Translations under genes and position numbers: made by a program | In this document: positions 40,966 to 49,472 of the stretch, piece after piece | Layout of the letters: the number at the start of each line of letters is the position of its first letter | How positions within the stretch are numbered: position 1 is the stretch's first letter | The notes under the pieces: generated by a model | Databases searched by the model: none | Told to the model about the DNA's origin: nothing | The model's input: the letters and a program-made list of their open reading frames with translations, nothing else | NCBI RefSeq assembly: GCF_003515075.1 | Contig: NZ_QWLV01000006.1 | Location: 149,412 to 213,411 of the forward strand | Direction of reading: 5' to 3' | DNA: 64,000 nt | Source of the DNA: Sphingomonas gilva | GTDB lineage: Bacteria; Pseudomonadota; Alphaproteobacteria; Sphingomonadales; Sphingomonadaceae

Positions 40966-42881
40966 TCGCCGAGGCCGGGCTGGCGGCGTTGTGGCTCGCC
41001 GCCGCGCTGTGCGCGCTACAGCTGGCGCTGGTCGCGATCGGCATGAAGGAGGGGCGCGGCGATCTGATCGCCGCGGTGCGCCCGGTGGCGATGGTGCAGG
41101 GGCTGCTCGCCGCCGCATCGTTCCTGATCCTGATCTGGCTGTTCGTGCGATCGGACATGTCGGTCGAGCTGGTCGTCGCCAACAGCCATTCGGCCAAGCC
41201 GCTGATGTACCGCATCGCCGGCGCGTGGGGGAACCACGAGGGATCGATGCTGATGTGGGTGACGGTGCTGGCCATCGCCGGCGCCTGCATCGCCGCCTTC
41301 GAGCGCCAGCTGACCTCCGCCATGCACGCCGCGACGATGGGCGCGCAGGCGTTCATCGGGCTCGGCTTCTATGCCTTCCTGCTGTTCGCCTCCAACCCGT
41401 TCGCGCGGCTGAGCCCGCCCGCGCCCGAAGGCCTGGGGCTCAATCCGCTGCTTCAGGACCCTGGCTTGGCCTTCCATCCGCCGACGCTCTATATCGGCTA
41501 TGTCGGGCTTTCGATCGCCTTCTCCTTCGCGGTGGGCGCGCTGGTGACGGGCGAGGTCGGGCCGAAATTCGCCCGCGCGATGCGGCCCTGGGTGCTGATC
41601 GCCTGGATATTCCTGACCATCGGCATCACCGCGGGCAGCTATTGGGCCTATTACGAGCTCGGCTGGGGCGGCTGGTGGTTCTGGGACCCGGTCGAGAACG
41701 CGTCGCTGATGCCTTGGCTCGCCGCGACCGCGCTGCTCCATTCGGTAAGCGTGCTGGCGACCCGCGACGGCCTGCGCGCCTGGACGCTGATGCTGGCGGT
41801 CGTCGCCTTCTCGATGTCCATGGTCGGCACCTTTCTGGTGCGCTCCGGCATCCTTACCAGCGTCCACGCCTTCGCGGTCGATCCGACGCGGGGCACCTTC
41901 ATCCTCGTGCTGCTGGCGCTCTATATTGGCGGCGCGCTGGCGCTCTACGGGTCGCGCGTGGCGCATGTCCGCAGCGGCGCGCCGTTTGATCCGGTCAGCC
42001 GCGAGGGCGCGCTCGTCGCCAACAACCTGCTGCTCTCCGTGATCCTCGCCATCGTGCTGATCGGCACGCTCTATCCCCTGATCGCCGACGGGCTGTTCAG
42101 CGAGCAGCTGTCGGTCGGCCCGCCCTATTTCAACGCCACCGCCGGCCCGATCGCGCTGCTGCTCGTCGCGATCATGGCCGCCGGGCCGCTGCTGCGCTGG
42201 CGCAGCGACCGGCTGGGGGCGCTGGGCGCAAGGCTGCGCTTCGCCGTGATCGCGGGCGCGACGATGGCGCTGGCGCTCGTCATCCTCGGCGCGGAGGCGG
42301 GCGTCATGCCCTTCATCGGCCTGGTGCTCGCCGCCGGCGTCGCGGTGGCGAGCCTCGCTCCGCTCTGGGGCCGCAACCTCAAGCGGACGCCGCTGTTCAC
42401 CTGGGGCATGGTCATCGCCCATCTGGGAATCGCCGTCAGCCTCGCCGGCATGAGCGCGAACGCCGCTTTCACGAAGGAAACGCTCGCCGCCGCGCGCTTT
42501 GGCGATGTGCTAGAGGTCGGGCCGTTCCGCGTGAAGTTCATGGGCGTCCGTCCCGTCGCCGGGCCCAACTGGTCGGCGCTGGAGGCGGAACTGCGCGCCG
42601 TGCGGGGGGGCGCGCCGATGCGGCTGCTGCCCCAGGCGCGCTTCTTCGCCTCGCCGCCGACCAACACCAACGAAGCGGCGATCCGCACGCTATGGGACGG
42701 GCAGCTCTACGCGGTGATGGGCGCGCGCGACGACGACCGCTGGCAGATCCGCTTGTGGTGGAAGCCGTTCGTCACGCTGATCTGGCTCGGCGGCGCGCTG
42801 ATCGCGCTGGGCGGGCTGCTCTCGCTCGTCGGCCGCTGGCGGCGCGAGCGCGCGGCGGCGCTCAGGGAGAGCTGGCTGTGA
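40962..42881 (+). CDS. ccmF: Cytochrome c heme lyase subunit CcmF
   Basis: The 639-residue multi-pass protein has the heme-binding WGGWWFWDPVENASLMPWL motif and NHEGSMLMWV, both typical of CcmF, and a C-terminal periplasmic region. It attaches heme to apocytochrome c together with CcmH and CcmI. The stop overlaps the GTG start of ccmG. Confidence 0.97.
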   Translation: MIAEAGLAALWLAAALCALQLALVAIGMKEGRGDLIAAVRPVAMVQGLLAAASFLILIWLFVRSDMSVELVVANSHSAKPLMYRIAGAWGNHEGSMLMWVTVLAIAGACIAAFERQLTSAMHAATMGAQAFIGLGFYAFLLFASNPFARLSPPAPEGLGLNPLLQDPGLAFHPPTLYIGYVGLSIAFSFAVGALVTGEVGPKFARAMRPWVLIAWIFLTIGITAGSYWAYYELGWGGWWFWDPVENASLMPWLAATALLHSVSVLATRDGLRAWTLMLAVVAFSMSMVGTFLVRSGILTSVHAFAVDPTRGTFILVLLALYIGGALALYGSRVAHVRSGAPFDPVSREGALVANNLLLSVILAIVLIGTLYPLIADGLFSEQLSVGPPYFNATAGPIALLLVAIMAAGPLLRWRSDRLGALGARLRFAVIAGATMALALVILGAEAGVMPFIGLVLAAGVAVASLAPLWGRNLKRTPLFTWGMVIAHLGIAVSLAGMSANAAFTKETLAAARFGDVLEVGPFRVKFMGVRPVAGPNWSALEAELRAVRGGAPMRLLPQARFFASPPTNTNEAAIRTLWDGQLYAVMGARDDDRWQIRLWWKPFVTLIWLGGALIALGGLLSLVGRWRRERAAALRESWL

Positions 42882-43399
42882 GACGCTGGGCGCTGTGGCT
42901 GCCGCTCGCCTTCTTCGCCGTCGTGCTGGCGGTGGTCGGCTATGGCCTGGTCCGCCCGCCCGACGAGCCGCTGCGCTCGCACCTCGTCGGGCAGAGGCTC
43001 CCCGCCTTCTCCCTCCCGGCGGCGCTTCCCGGCCGACCCACCGTGACCGGCGCCGCCACCGGCGAGCCGCGGCTGATCAACATCTTCGCCAGCTGGTGCG
43101 TCCCCTGCATCGCCGAGGCGCCGCAGCTGCTGCAGCTGGAGGCCGCGGGCGCGCGGATCGACGCCATCGCCATCCGCGATACGCCCGCCGACATCGCGCG
43201 TTTCCTCGATCGCCACGGCGATCCCTTCGCCGCGATCGGCCGCGACGATGCGAGCAAGGTGCAGCTCGCGCTCGGCTCGGCCGGCGTGCCCGAGACCTTC
43301 GTCGTCGACGGCAATGGCGTGATCCGCCACCAGCATCTCGGCAACATCACCGAGGAGGATGTGCCGGTGCTGCTCGCCGAGCTGGAGAAGGCGCGATGA
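42878..43399 (+). CDS. ccmG: Thiol:disulfide interchange protein CcmG/DsbE
   Basis: The 173-residue thioredoxin-fold protein has an N-terminal membrane anchor and the redox motif WCVPC with Cys74 and Cys77. It keeps apocytochrome cysteines reduced for heme attachment. The GTG start overlaps the ccmF stop. The cis-Pro is in GVPETFVVD. Confidence 0.95.
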   Translation: MRRWALWLPLAFFAVVLAVVGYGLVRPPDEPLRSHLVGQRLPAFSLPAALPGRPTVTGAATGEPRLINIFASWCVPCIAEAPQLLQLEAAGARIDAIAIRDTPADIARFLDRHGDPFAAIGRDDASKVQLALGSAGVPETFVVDGNGVIRHQHLGNITEEDVPVLLAELEKAR

Positions 43400-43797
43400 G
43401 GGTGCTCGGCTTTCTCTTGCTGGCGGCGGCGACGCCCGCCGCGGCGCAGACCGCGCTGCCGCCGGCGGAGCTCGCCAACCGGCAGCTTTCCGATCCCCGG
43501 CGGGAGGCGCAGGCGCGCGCGCTGATGGAGGAGATCCGCTGCCTGGTCTGCGCGGGCCAGTCGATCGCCGATTCGGACGCCGACATGGCGGGCGACATGC
43601 GCGCGCTGGTGCGCGAGCGCATCGCCGCGGGCGAGAGCCCCGGCAAGGTGCGCGACTGGCTGATCGCCCGCTACGGCGACGCCGTCAGCTACGATCCGCC
43701 CTGGTCGTGGCGCAGCGCGCCCTTGTGGATCGCGCCCCTCATCGTCCTCGCCTTCGGCCTGTGGCTGGCGCGCGGGCTGTTCCGGAGGCGGCGATGA
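43396..43797 (+). CDS. ccmH: Cytochrome c-type biogenesis protein CcmH (N-terminal type)
   Basis: The 133-residue protein has a signal peptide, the redox motif IRCLVCAGQSIADS (Cys49, Cys52) and one C-terminal transmembrane helix, the CcmH/CycL form without a TPR domain. It reduces apocytochrome c in the heme lyase complex. Overlaps its neighbours by 4 bases. Confidence 0.95.
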   Translation: MRVLGFLLLAAATPAAAQTALPPAELANRQLSDPRREAQARALMEEIRCLVCAGQSIADSDADMAGDMRALVRERIAAGESPGKVRDWLIARYGDAVSYDPPWSWRSAPLWIAPLIVLAFGLWLARGLFRRRR

Positions 43798-44486
43798 TCG
43801 GCTGGCTCGTCTTCGCCGGCCTGGCGGCGGCGGTGCTCGCCGCGCTGTGGCGCTTCGCCGGGCTGGGGCGCGACCTGTGGACCTTCGTCTTCGCAGGCGT
43901 GATGCTGGCGGCGGCGGGCTATGCCTGGCAGGGCAGGCCGTCCCAGCCGGGCTTCCCGGTCGCCGCGGCCGGCCGCAGCATCGAGGTCGATCCCGAATTG
44001 ACCTTGCTGCGCGGCGAGATGACCGAACGCTTCGGTTCGAGCGCGCAGTGGCTCGTGCCCGCCGACGCGCTGCTGCGCGGCGGGGACACGCGCACAGCGA
44101 TCGCCTTCATCAAGAGCGGGCTCAATCAGAACCCCAACAGCCTGACGCTGTGGACCGCCCTCGGCAGCGCGCTGGTCGAGCATGACGGCGGCAACATCTC
44201 GCCCGCCGCGCGCTTCGCCTTCGAACATGCCGCGGGTCTTGCGCCCGGCAATCCCGCGCCGTGGTTCTTCCTCGGCCTCGCAGAGGTGCGCGTGGGCGAG
44301 CTCGACGCCGCCGAACGCCATTGGTCGCGCGCGCTCGCCCTGGCCGGGCCCGACGCCTCCTATCGCGACGACATCGCCCTGCGCCTGGCGCTGCTGCGCC
44401 GCTTCATCGCGGCGCGCGAAGCGCAAATCAAAGGGGGCGGGGAGACGAACTCCCCGCCCCCGGCAGGCGGTCCTTCCGGGCCTTAG
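43794..44486 (+). CDS. ccmI: TPR-domain cytochrome c biogenesis protein CcmI
   Basis: The 230-residue protein has two N-terminal hydrophobic segments and TPR-like repeats (AIAFIKSGLNQNPNSLTLWTALGSALVEH...APWFFLGLAEVRVGELDAAERHW) that bind apocytochrome c. It is shorter than usual because only a short linker precedes the TPR part. Its last 20 codons contain a strong hairpin that probably terminates the opposing gene. The stops of the two genes overlap by 4 bases. Confidence 0.9.
   Translation: MIGWLVFAGLAAAVLAALWRFAGLGRDLWTFVFAGVMLAAAGYAWQGRPSQPGFPVAAAGRSIEVDPELTLLRGEMTERFGSSAQWLVPADALLRGGDTRTAIAFIKSGLNQNPNSLTLWTALGSALVEHDGGNISPAARFAFEHAAGLAPGNPAPWFFLGLAEVRVGELDAAERHWSRALALAGPDASYRDDIALRLALLRRFIAAREAQIKGGGETNSPPPAGGPSGP
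44433..44461 (-). terminator. Intrinsic terminator of the RcnB-like gene, inside ccmI
   Basis: GGGGGCGGGGAG (44433-44444) and CTCCCCGCCCCC (44450-44461) form a perfect 12-base GC-only-type stem with a 5-base loop. Read on the minus strand it is followed by TTTGATTTG, and it begins 22 bases after the stop of the RcnB-like gene. It is embedded in ccmI coding sequence. Confidence 0.75.
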
Positions 44487-44881
44487 TTGAACAGCACGCC
44501 GCCGAGCACCGCACCGATCAGGCCGCTGGCGACGGCGACCAGCACCGCATCGTCGTCCGACTGGACCCACTGATAGCCGCGGGGCGGCGCATAGAGGTGG
44601 CGTCCGCGATATTGGCGATAGTCGATCACCCGGTAGTTGGCCGCATAGCGGCGATCGAACCGCTGGCCCTTGGCCCATTGGCGCTGGAGGCGCTGGTTCT
44701 GGCGAGCGATCTGGCGGTTCTGGCGGATGACCTGGCGGTTCTGCCGCACGATCCGCTTGTTGACCTTGTTTGCCTTGACCGTCTTCACCACCACCCGGTC
44801 GTTGCGGGGGGCGGCGGACGCGCCGGCGACCGGCGTCAGCACGACGGCGGCTGCGGCGGCTGCGAGAATGAACTTCCTCAT
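44483..44881 (-). CDS. RcnB-like exported protein
   Basis: The 132-residue protein starts with a signal peptide (MRKFILAAAAAAVVLTPVAGASA). A Gln/Asn/Arg-rich heptad-like stretch (RQNRQVIRQNRQIARQNQRL) follows, then an RcnB-type domain (YRVIDYRQYRGRHLYAPPRGYQWVQSDDDAVLVA). RcnB proteins are periplasmic and have been linked to metal homeostasis. The role here is open. The start at 44881 begins the signal peptide. Confidence 0.85.
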   Translation of the reverse strand: MRKFILAAAAAAVVLTPVAGASAAPRNDRVVVKTVKANKVNKRIVRQNRQVIRQNRQIARQNQRLQRQWAKGQRFDRRYAANYRVIDYRQYRGRHLYAPPRGYQWVQSDDDAVLVAVASGLIGAVLGGVLFN

Positions 44882-45049
44882 GAACTGTCTCCTGTTCGAG
44901 CCGCGCTTCAGCGGCGACAGGAGCAATCTGGGGGCGGCGTGTAACCGGCGATTGTCGCGGAAGCAGCGAAAGTGTCGCAAGCGGTGTCGGCTTGCCACGC
45001 ATCGTTCAGCTTTCTAGGGCGAGCGCCTGTTTTTTTGGAGAGAATTGCC

Positions 45050-45985
45050 ATGCGCGCATTCGTTTTTCCCGGCCAGGGCAGCCAGTCGGTCGGCATGGGC
45101 GCCGCGCTCGCCGACGCAAGTCCCGCCGCGCGCGCGGTGTTTCAGGAGGTCGACGATGCGCTGGGCCAGCACCTCTTCCGCCTGATGCGCGAAGGCCCGG
45201 AGGACCAGCTGCAGCTCACCGAGAACGCCCAGCCGGCGATCATGGCCAACGCCATCGCGACCTTGCGCGTGCTGGAGCAGGAGGGCGGCGTCCGCCTCGC
45301 CGACAAGGCCGATTTCGTCGCGGGCCATTCGCTTGGCGAATACACCGCGCTGTGCGCCGCCGGTTCGCTCGATCTCGCCACCACCGCGCGGCTGCTCAAG
45401 CTGCGCGGCCAGGCGATGCAGGCGGCGGTGCCGGTCGGCGTCGGCGCGATGGCGGCGCTGCTCGGCATGGATTTCGCGCCCGCCGTCGAGATCTCGGCCG
45501 AGGCCGCGCAAGGCGAGGTCTGCACCGCCGCCAACGACAACGCGCCGGGCCAGGTGGTGATCTCCGGCCACAAGGGCGCGGTCGAGCGGGCGATCGAGAT
45601 CGCCAGGGAACGCGGCGCGCGCAAGGCGATGCTGCTTCCCGTCTCCGCCCCGTTCCACTGCGCACTGATGCAGCCCGCCGCCGATGCGATGGCCGACGCG
45701 CTGGCCAAGGCGTCGCTCCGCGCGCCCCTGGTGCCGCTCTACGCCAACGTCACCGCCGCGCCGGTCGCCGACCCCGACACGATCCGCGCGCTGCTGGTCG
45801 AACAGGTCACCGGCACCGTCCGCTGGCGCGAATCGGTCCTGGCGATGGCGGAAGCCGGCGTCACCGAGTTCATCGAATTCGGCGGCAAGGTCCTCGGCCC
45901 GATGGTCAAACGCATAACCCCCGACGCCACCCCGACGAGCGTGGTGACGATGGCCGACATCGAGGCGCTGGCGAAGGCGCTGTGA
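45050..45985 (+). CDS. fabD: Malonyl-CoA:ACP transacylase
   Basis: The enzyme moves malonyl from CoA to ACP to start fatty acid synthesis. The 311-residue protein has FPGQGSQSVGMG, the nucleophile Ser94 in AGHSLGEY and the catalytic His in PVSAPFHCALM. TTGGAGAG precedes the ATG at 45050. It opens the fab cluster but is separated from fabG by the GxxExxY element. Confidence 0.97.
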   Translation: MRAFVFPGQGSQSVGMGAALADASPAARAVFQEVDDALGQHLFRLMREGPEDQLQLTENAQPAIMANAIATLRVLEQEGGVRLADKADFVAGHSLGEYTALCAAGSLDLATTARLLKLRGQAMQAAVPVGVGAMAALLGMDFAPAVEISAEAAQGEVCTAANDNAPGQVVISGHKGAVERAIEIARERGARKAMLLPVSAPFHCALMQPAADAMADALAKASLRAPLVPLYANVTAAPVADPDTIRALLVEQVTGTVRWRESVLAMAEAGVTEFIEFGGKVLGPMVKRITPDATPTSVVTMADIEALAKAL

Positions 45986-46000
45986 GGCGGTAGAAGGGTT

Positions 46001-46440
46001 GGTTCACGCGAAGGCGCGGAGGCGAAGATGTCGGACTTGGAGGCGATCGCGTCGGACGTCATCGATGTCGCGCTGAAGTTGCACCGTGAGCTGGGTCCTG
46101 GATTGCTGGAGAGCGTGTACGAAGCGCTGCTTGCTGGCAGGCTTTCTCAGATGGGCTATGTTGCGCTTCGCCAGCAGCCGGTCGACATCGAGTTCGATGG
46201 TCTCCGCTTCGAGAATGCGTTCAGAATTGATCTTTTGGTGAACGGCCGACTCCTGGTCGAAATCAAGTCTGTTGATCGCCTGAACGGGGTACATCCAAAG
46301 CAGTTGCTGACCTATCTGCGACTGACGAAGCAGCCCCTCGGGCTGCTTATCAATTTTGGCGGCGTAACGCTCAAGGAAGGGCTGAAGCGCGTCGTCAACG
46401 ACTATAAGCCCTTTGCGCCTTCGCGCCTTCGCGTGAACCA
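46001..46440. mobile_element. GxxExxY element bounded by GTTCACGC-family inverted repeats
   Basis: The left arm GGTTCACGCGAAGGCGCGG (46001-46027) and the right arm CGCCTTCGCGTGAACCA (46411-46440) are inverted complements. The element starts 15 bases after the fabD stop and ends 15 bases before the fabG start, so it splits a normally contiguous fab cluster. Mobility is inferred, and no target duplication was found. Confidence 0.6.
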
Positions 46441-46459
46441 AAATCAAGGAATCAGATGA
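46028..46459 (+). CDS. GxxExxY family protein (PD-(D/E)XK nuclease-like)
   Basis: The 143-residue protein has the signature GLLESVYEALL, then FRIDLLVNGRLLVEIKSVDRL, which has the D-(x)n-E-x-K spacing of PD-(D/E)XK nucleases. All predicted catalytic residues are present. It begins immediately after the left arm of an inverted repeat, and its last residues (FAPSRLRVN) are translated from the right arm. Its stop overlaps the fabG start. The family's function is unknown. Confidence 0.85.
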   Translation: MSDLEAIASDVIDVALKLHRELGPGLLESVYEALLAGRLSQMGYVALRQQPVDIEFDGLRFENAFRIDLLVNGRLLVEIKSVDRLNGVHPKQLLTYLRLTKQPLGLLINFGGVTLKEGLKRVVNDYKPFAPSRLRVNQNQGIR

Positions 46460-47199
46460 TGTTCGATCTTACAGGCATGACCGCCCTCGTAACCGGCGCA
46501 TCCGGGGGCATCGGCTCGGCGATCGCGCGGGCGCTGGCGGGGCAGGGGGCGCGGCTGGCGGTTTCGGGGTCCAATGTCGAGAAGCTGGAGGCGTTCCGCG
46601 GCTCGCTCGGCGGCGATCATGTCGCGGCGCCTTGCGATCTCTCGGACGGCGCCGCCGTCGATGCGCTGGTGCCGCAGGCGGTCGAGGCGCTGGGCGGACG
46701 GCTCGATATCCTGGTCAACAACGCCGGCGTCACGCGCGACAACCTCGCCATGCGGATGAAGGACGAGGAATGGGATCAGGTGATCCGCGTCAACCTCGAA
46801 GCCGCCTTCCGCCTCGCCCGCGCCGCCGCCAAGCCGATGATGAAGGCGCGGTTCGGGCGGATCATCTCGATCACCTCGGTCGTGGGCGCGACGGGCAATC
46901 CGGGCCAGGCGAACTATGCCGCGTCGAAGGCGGGGCTGGTCGGCATGTCGAAGGCGCTGGCGCAGGAACTGGCCAGCCGCAGCATCACGGTCAACTGCGT
47001 CGCCCCCGGCTTCATCCGCACCGCGATGACCGACGTGCTGCCCGATGCGCAGAAGGATGCCCTCACCGGCCGCATCCCCGTGGGCAAGCTGGGCGAGGGC
47101 GAGGATATCGGCGCCGCGGTCGCCTATCTCGCCAGCCATGAGGCGGGCTATGTCACCGGCCAGACGATCCATGTTAACGGCGGCATGGCGATGCTATGA
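46456..47199 (+). CDS. fabG: 3-oxoacyl-ACP reductase
   Basis: This SDR enzyme reduces 3-oxoacyl-ACP with NADPH. The 247-residue protein shows GASGGIGSAIARAL, the NNAG motif, the active-site Tyr-x-x-x-Lys in YAASKAGL and NCVAPGFI. AAGGA precedes tandem ATGs at 46456 and 46459. The ribosome site lies just outside the GxxExxY repeat arm, so the insertion left translation intact. Confidence 0.96.
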   Translation: MMFDLTGMTALVTGASGGIGSAIARALAGQGARLAVSGSNVEKLEAFRGSLGGDHVAAPCDLSDGAAVDALVPQAVEALGGRLDILVNNAGVTRDNLAMRMKDEEWDQVIRVNLEAAFRLARAAAKPMMKARFGRIISITSVVGATGNPGQANYAASKAGLVGMSKALAQELASRSITVNCVAPGFIRTAMTDVLPDAQKDALTGRIPVGKLGEGEDIGAAVAYLASHEAGYVTGQTIHVNGGMAML

Positions 47200-47225
47200 G
47201 GCCTCTATTCTAAAAATGGGGGGAT

Positions 47226-47774
47226 ATGTCGATGATTGCCGTTCTACTTGCAACTATGTTGGCAACAAACGTCCCGCACGACCAAGATGCGGGATGTGGA
47301 TATCGATTGTCATCACCTGACGATCGTGCAGGCGCTGCTGTGGTGTTCCAGCGGGGCGTTAATCCGGAAAGCGAAGCTGATCGGGAGCTCGTCAAAAGAT
47401 TGCTGGCTTTGGTGAATGAGTGCGCGCGATCATCCGGCTGGTCGGCAGAGCGCGAGAAGGCTGCTTTCCCTTATGTTCTTGCCCTCATGGCCCAGGACGC
47501 CGCAGCATCCCAACTTGCCAGCTTTGGCGTCAGTTACGCCACTGTCGCAGAATATGTCGCCCAGTTGCCTCCCGCCAAGCGGGTCGCCGTCATGGCGGGA
47601 ACGCTGACCGAACAAGATTATGCGGAGCAAATCGAATTCTTCGTTCAAAGAGGCGCCAAGATCGATGGATTCGAAGACGCCGACTACCAAGCTATGGGCG
47701 CGAAACTCGGAACCATGATGACAAGCCTCATCATGGCCGATGAGGCGCTCGCCGTCGTCAAGCGGACAAAGTGA
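47226..47774 (+). CDS. Hypothetical protein, probably exported
   Basis: The 182-residue protein begins MSMIAVLLATMLATNVPHD, a probable short signal peptide, followed by a mostly helical body (REKAAFPYVLALMAQDAAASQLASFGVSYATVAEYVAQL). No family is recognised. Its codon use is less GC-rich than its neighbours, and it lies between fabG and acpP, where most relatives have no gene, so it may be an insertion. Confidence 0.65.
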   Translation: MSMIAVLLATMLATNVPHDQDAGCGYRLSSPDDRAGAAVVFQRGVNPESEADRELVKRLLALVNECARSSGWSAEREKAAFPYVLALMAQDAAASQLASFGVSYATVAEYVAQLPPAKRVAVMAGTLTEQDYAEQIEFFVQRGAKIDGFEDADYQAMGAKLGTMMTSLIMADEALAVVKRTK

Positions 47775-47856
47775 ACCCGTGCGGGGCTTGCCTCCCGCGC
47801 GCCTGCGCACTAACTGCCGAAGCTGAACAACGGACAACGAAAACAGGAGCCCTTAC

Positions 47857-48093
47857 ATGAGCGAGACCGCTGACCGCGTGAAGAAGATCGTCGTCGAGCA
47901 TCTCGGCGTCGAGGCCGACAAGGTCACCGAGGATGCGAGCTTCATCGACGATCTGGGCGCGGACAGCCTGGACATCGTCGAGCTCGTGATGGCGTTCGAA
48001 GAGGAATTCGGCGTCGAGATCCCCGATGACGCCGCCGAGAAGATCGGAACCGTCAAGGATGCGATCAATTATATCGACGAGCACAAGGGCTGA
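47857..48093 (+). CDS. acpP: Acyl carrier protein
   Basis: The 78-residue ACP carries the phosphopantetheine attachment Ser37 in [14 protein letters not shown] and is strongly acidic. AGGAG lies 8 bases upstream of the ATG. It supplies the acyl carrier for FabD, FabG and FabF encoded around it. Confidence 0.98.
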   Translation: MSETADRVKKIVVEHLGVEADKVTEDASFIDDLGADSLDIVELVMAFEEEFGVEIPDDAAEKIGTVKDAINYIDEHKG

Positions 48094-48141
48094 GGCGAAA
48101 GGCCGCAGGGCTGTGCCGCCCCTTCGGGGGCCGCGATTGAC

Positions 48142-48186
48142 CGGCTCCCCATCCCTTGACAGGGGCGGGGAGCCGTTTCGTTATTA
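48142..48186 (+). terminator. Intrinsic terminator after acpP
   Basis: CGGCTCCCC (48142-48150) pairs with GGGGAGCCG (48167-48175), followed by TTTCGTTATT. The TTGACA of a candidate fabF promoter lies in the loop. Confidence 0.7.
48156..48184 (+). promoter_or_regulatory. Candidate promoter of fabF within the acpP terminator
   Basis: TTGACA (48156-48161) sits in the terminator loop. The best -10 candidates (CGTTAT or TTATTA near 48179-48186) give a 17-19 base spacer. The -10 match is imperfect. Confidence 0.45.
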
Positions 48187-48208
48187 CGGATTGATTGAGG
48201 GACTTGTT

Positions 48209-49468
48209 ATGCGTCGTGTCGTCGTCACCGGATTGGGCCTCGTCACGCCTCTGGGCGCCGATGTGGAAACCGCATGGGCCAACATCCTCGCCGCCAAATC
48301 GGGCGCGGCCACGATCACGCGCTTCGACGCCACCGATTTCCAGACCAACTATGCGTGCGAGGTGAAGCCGGCCGATCACGAATATGGCTTCGATCCGGGC
48401 AAGCGCGTCGATCACAAGATCCAGCGCCAGGTCGATCCGTTCATCGTCTATGGCATCGACGCCGCCGGACAGGCGCTCGAGGACGCCGGCCTGACCGAGA
48501 TGAGCGAAGAAGAGCGTCTCCGCGCGGGCTGCTCGATCGGCGCGGGCATCGGCGGGCTGCCGGGAATCGAGAGCGAATCGCTCGTGCTCGCCGAAAAGGG
48601 GCCGAAGCGCGTCTCGCCGCACTTCGTCCATGGGCGCCTGATCAATCTGATCTCGGGCCAGGTCTCGATCAAATACGGCCTGATGGGCCCCAATCACGCC
48701 GTCGTCACCGCCTGCTCGACCGGCGCGCATTCGATCGGCGACGCCGCGCGGATGATCGCGATGGACGATGCCGACGTCATGCTGGCGGGCGGCGCGGAAG
48801 GCGCGATCTGCCCGATCGGCATCGCCGGTTTCGGCCAGGCGCGCGCGCTTTCGACCGGTTTCCGCGACGAACCTTGGCGCGCCAGCCGGCCCTATGACAA
48901 GGATCGCGACGGCTTCGTGATGGGCGAGGGCGCGGGCGTCGTCGTGCTCGAGGAATATGAGCGGGCCAAGGCGCGCGGCGCGAAGATCTATGCCGAGGTG
49001 ATCGGCTACGGCCTGTCGGGCGACGCCTATCACGTCACCGCGCCGCATCCGGAAGGGTCGGGGGCCTATCGCTCGATGGAGATGGCGATGCGGAAGAGCG
49101 GCCTCGCCCTCTCCGACATCGACTACATCAACGCGCACGGCACCTCGACCCCGCTGGGCGACGAGCTGGAGCTGGGCGCGGTCAGGAAGCTGTTCGGCAA
49201 CGCGATCGGCGACCTGTCCATGTCGTCGACCAAGTCGGCGATCGGCCATCTGCTGGGCGGCGCCGGCGCGGTGGAGAGCATCTTCTGCATCCTCGCGATG
49301 CGCGATCAGGTCGCGCCGCCGACGCTCAACCTCGACAATCCAAGCGAGAATTGCGCGGGCGTCGATCTGGTGCCGCACCAGGCGAAGCAGCGGCCGATCA
49401 AGGCGGTGCTCAACAACAGCTTCGGCTTCGGCGGCACCAATGCCAGCCTGGTGATGCGGGCGCTCTGA
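48209..49468 (+). CDS. fabF: 3-oxoacyl-ACP synthase II
   Basis: This condensing enzyme elongates acyl-ACP with malonyl-ACP. The 419-residue protein has catalytic Cys169 in VVTACSTGAHS, His in NAHGTSTPLGD and His in SAIGHLLGGAG. The start MRRVVVTGLGLVTPLG at 48209 is conserved. An in-frame extension runs into the acpP 3' region and is not real. It is followed after a few bases by mltG. Confidence 0.97.
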   Translation: MRRVVVTGLGLVTPLGADVETAWANILAAKSGAATITRFDATDFQTNYACEVKPADHEYGFDPGKRVDHKIQRQVDPFIVYGIDAAGQALEDAGLTEMSEEERLRAGCSIGAGIGGLPGIESESLVLAEKGPKRVSPHFVHGRLINLISGQVSIKYGLMGPNHAVVTACSTGAHSIGDAARMIAMDDADVMLAGGAEGAICPIGIAGFGQARALSTGFRDEPWRASRPYDKDRDGFVMGEGAGVVVLEEYERAKARGAKIYAEVIGYGLSGDAYHVTAPHPEGSGAYRSMEMAMRKSGLALSDIDYINAHGTSTPLGDELELGAVRKLFGNAIGDLSMSSTKSAIGHLLGGAGAVESIFCILAMRDQVAPPTLNLDNPSENCAGVDLVPHQAKQRPIKAVLNNSFGFGGTNASLVMRAL

Positions 49469-49472
49469 TCCC

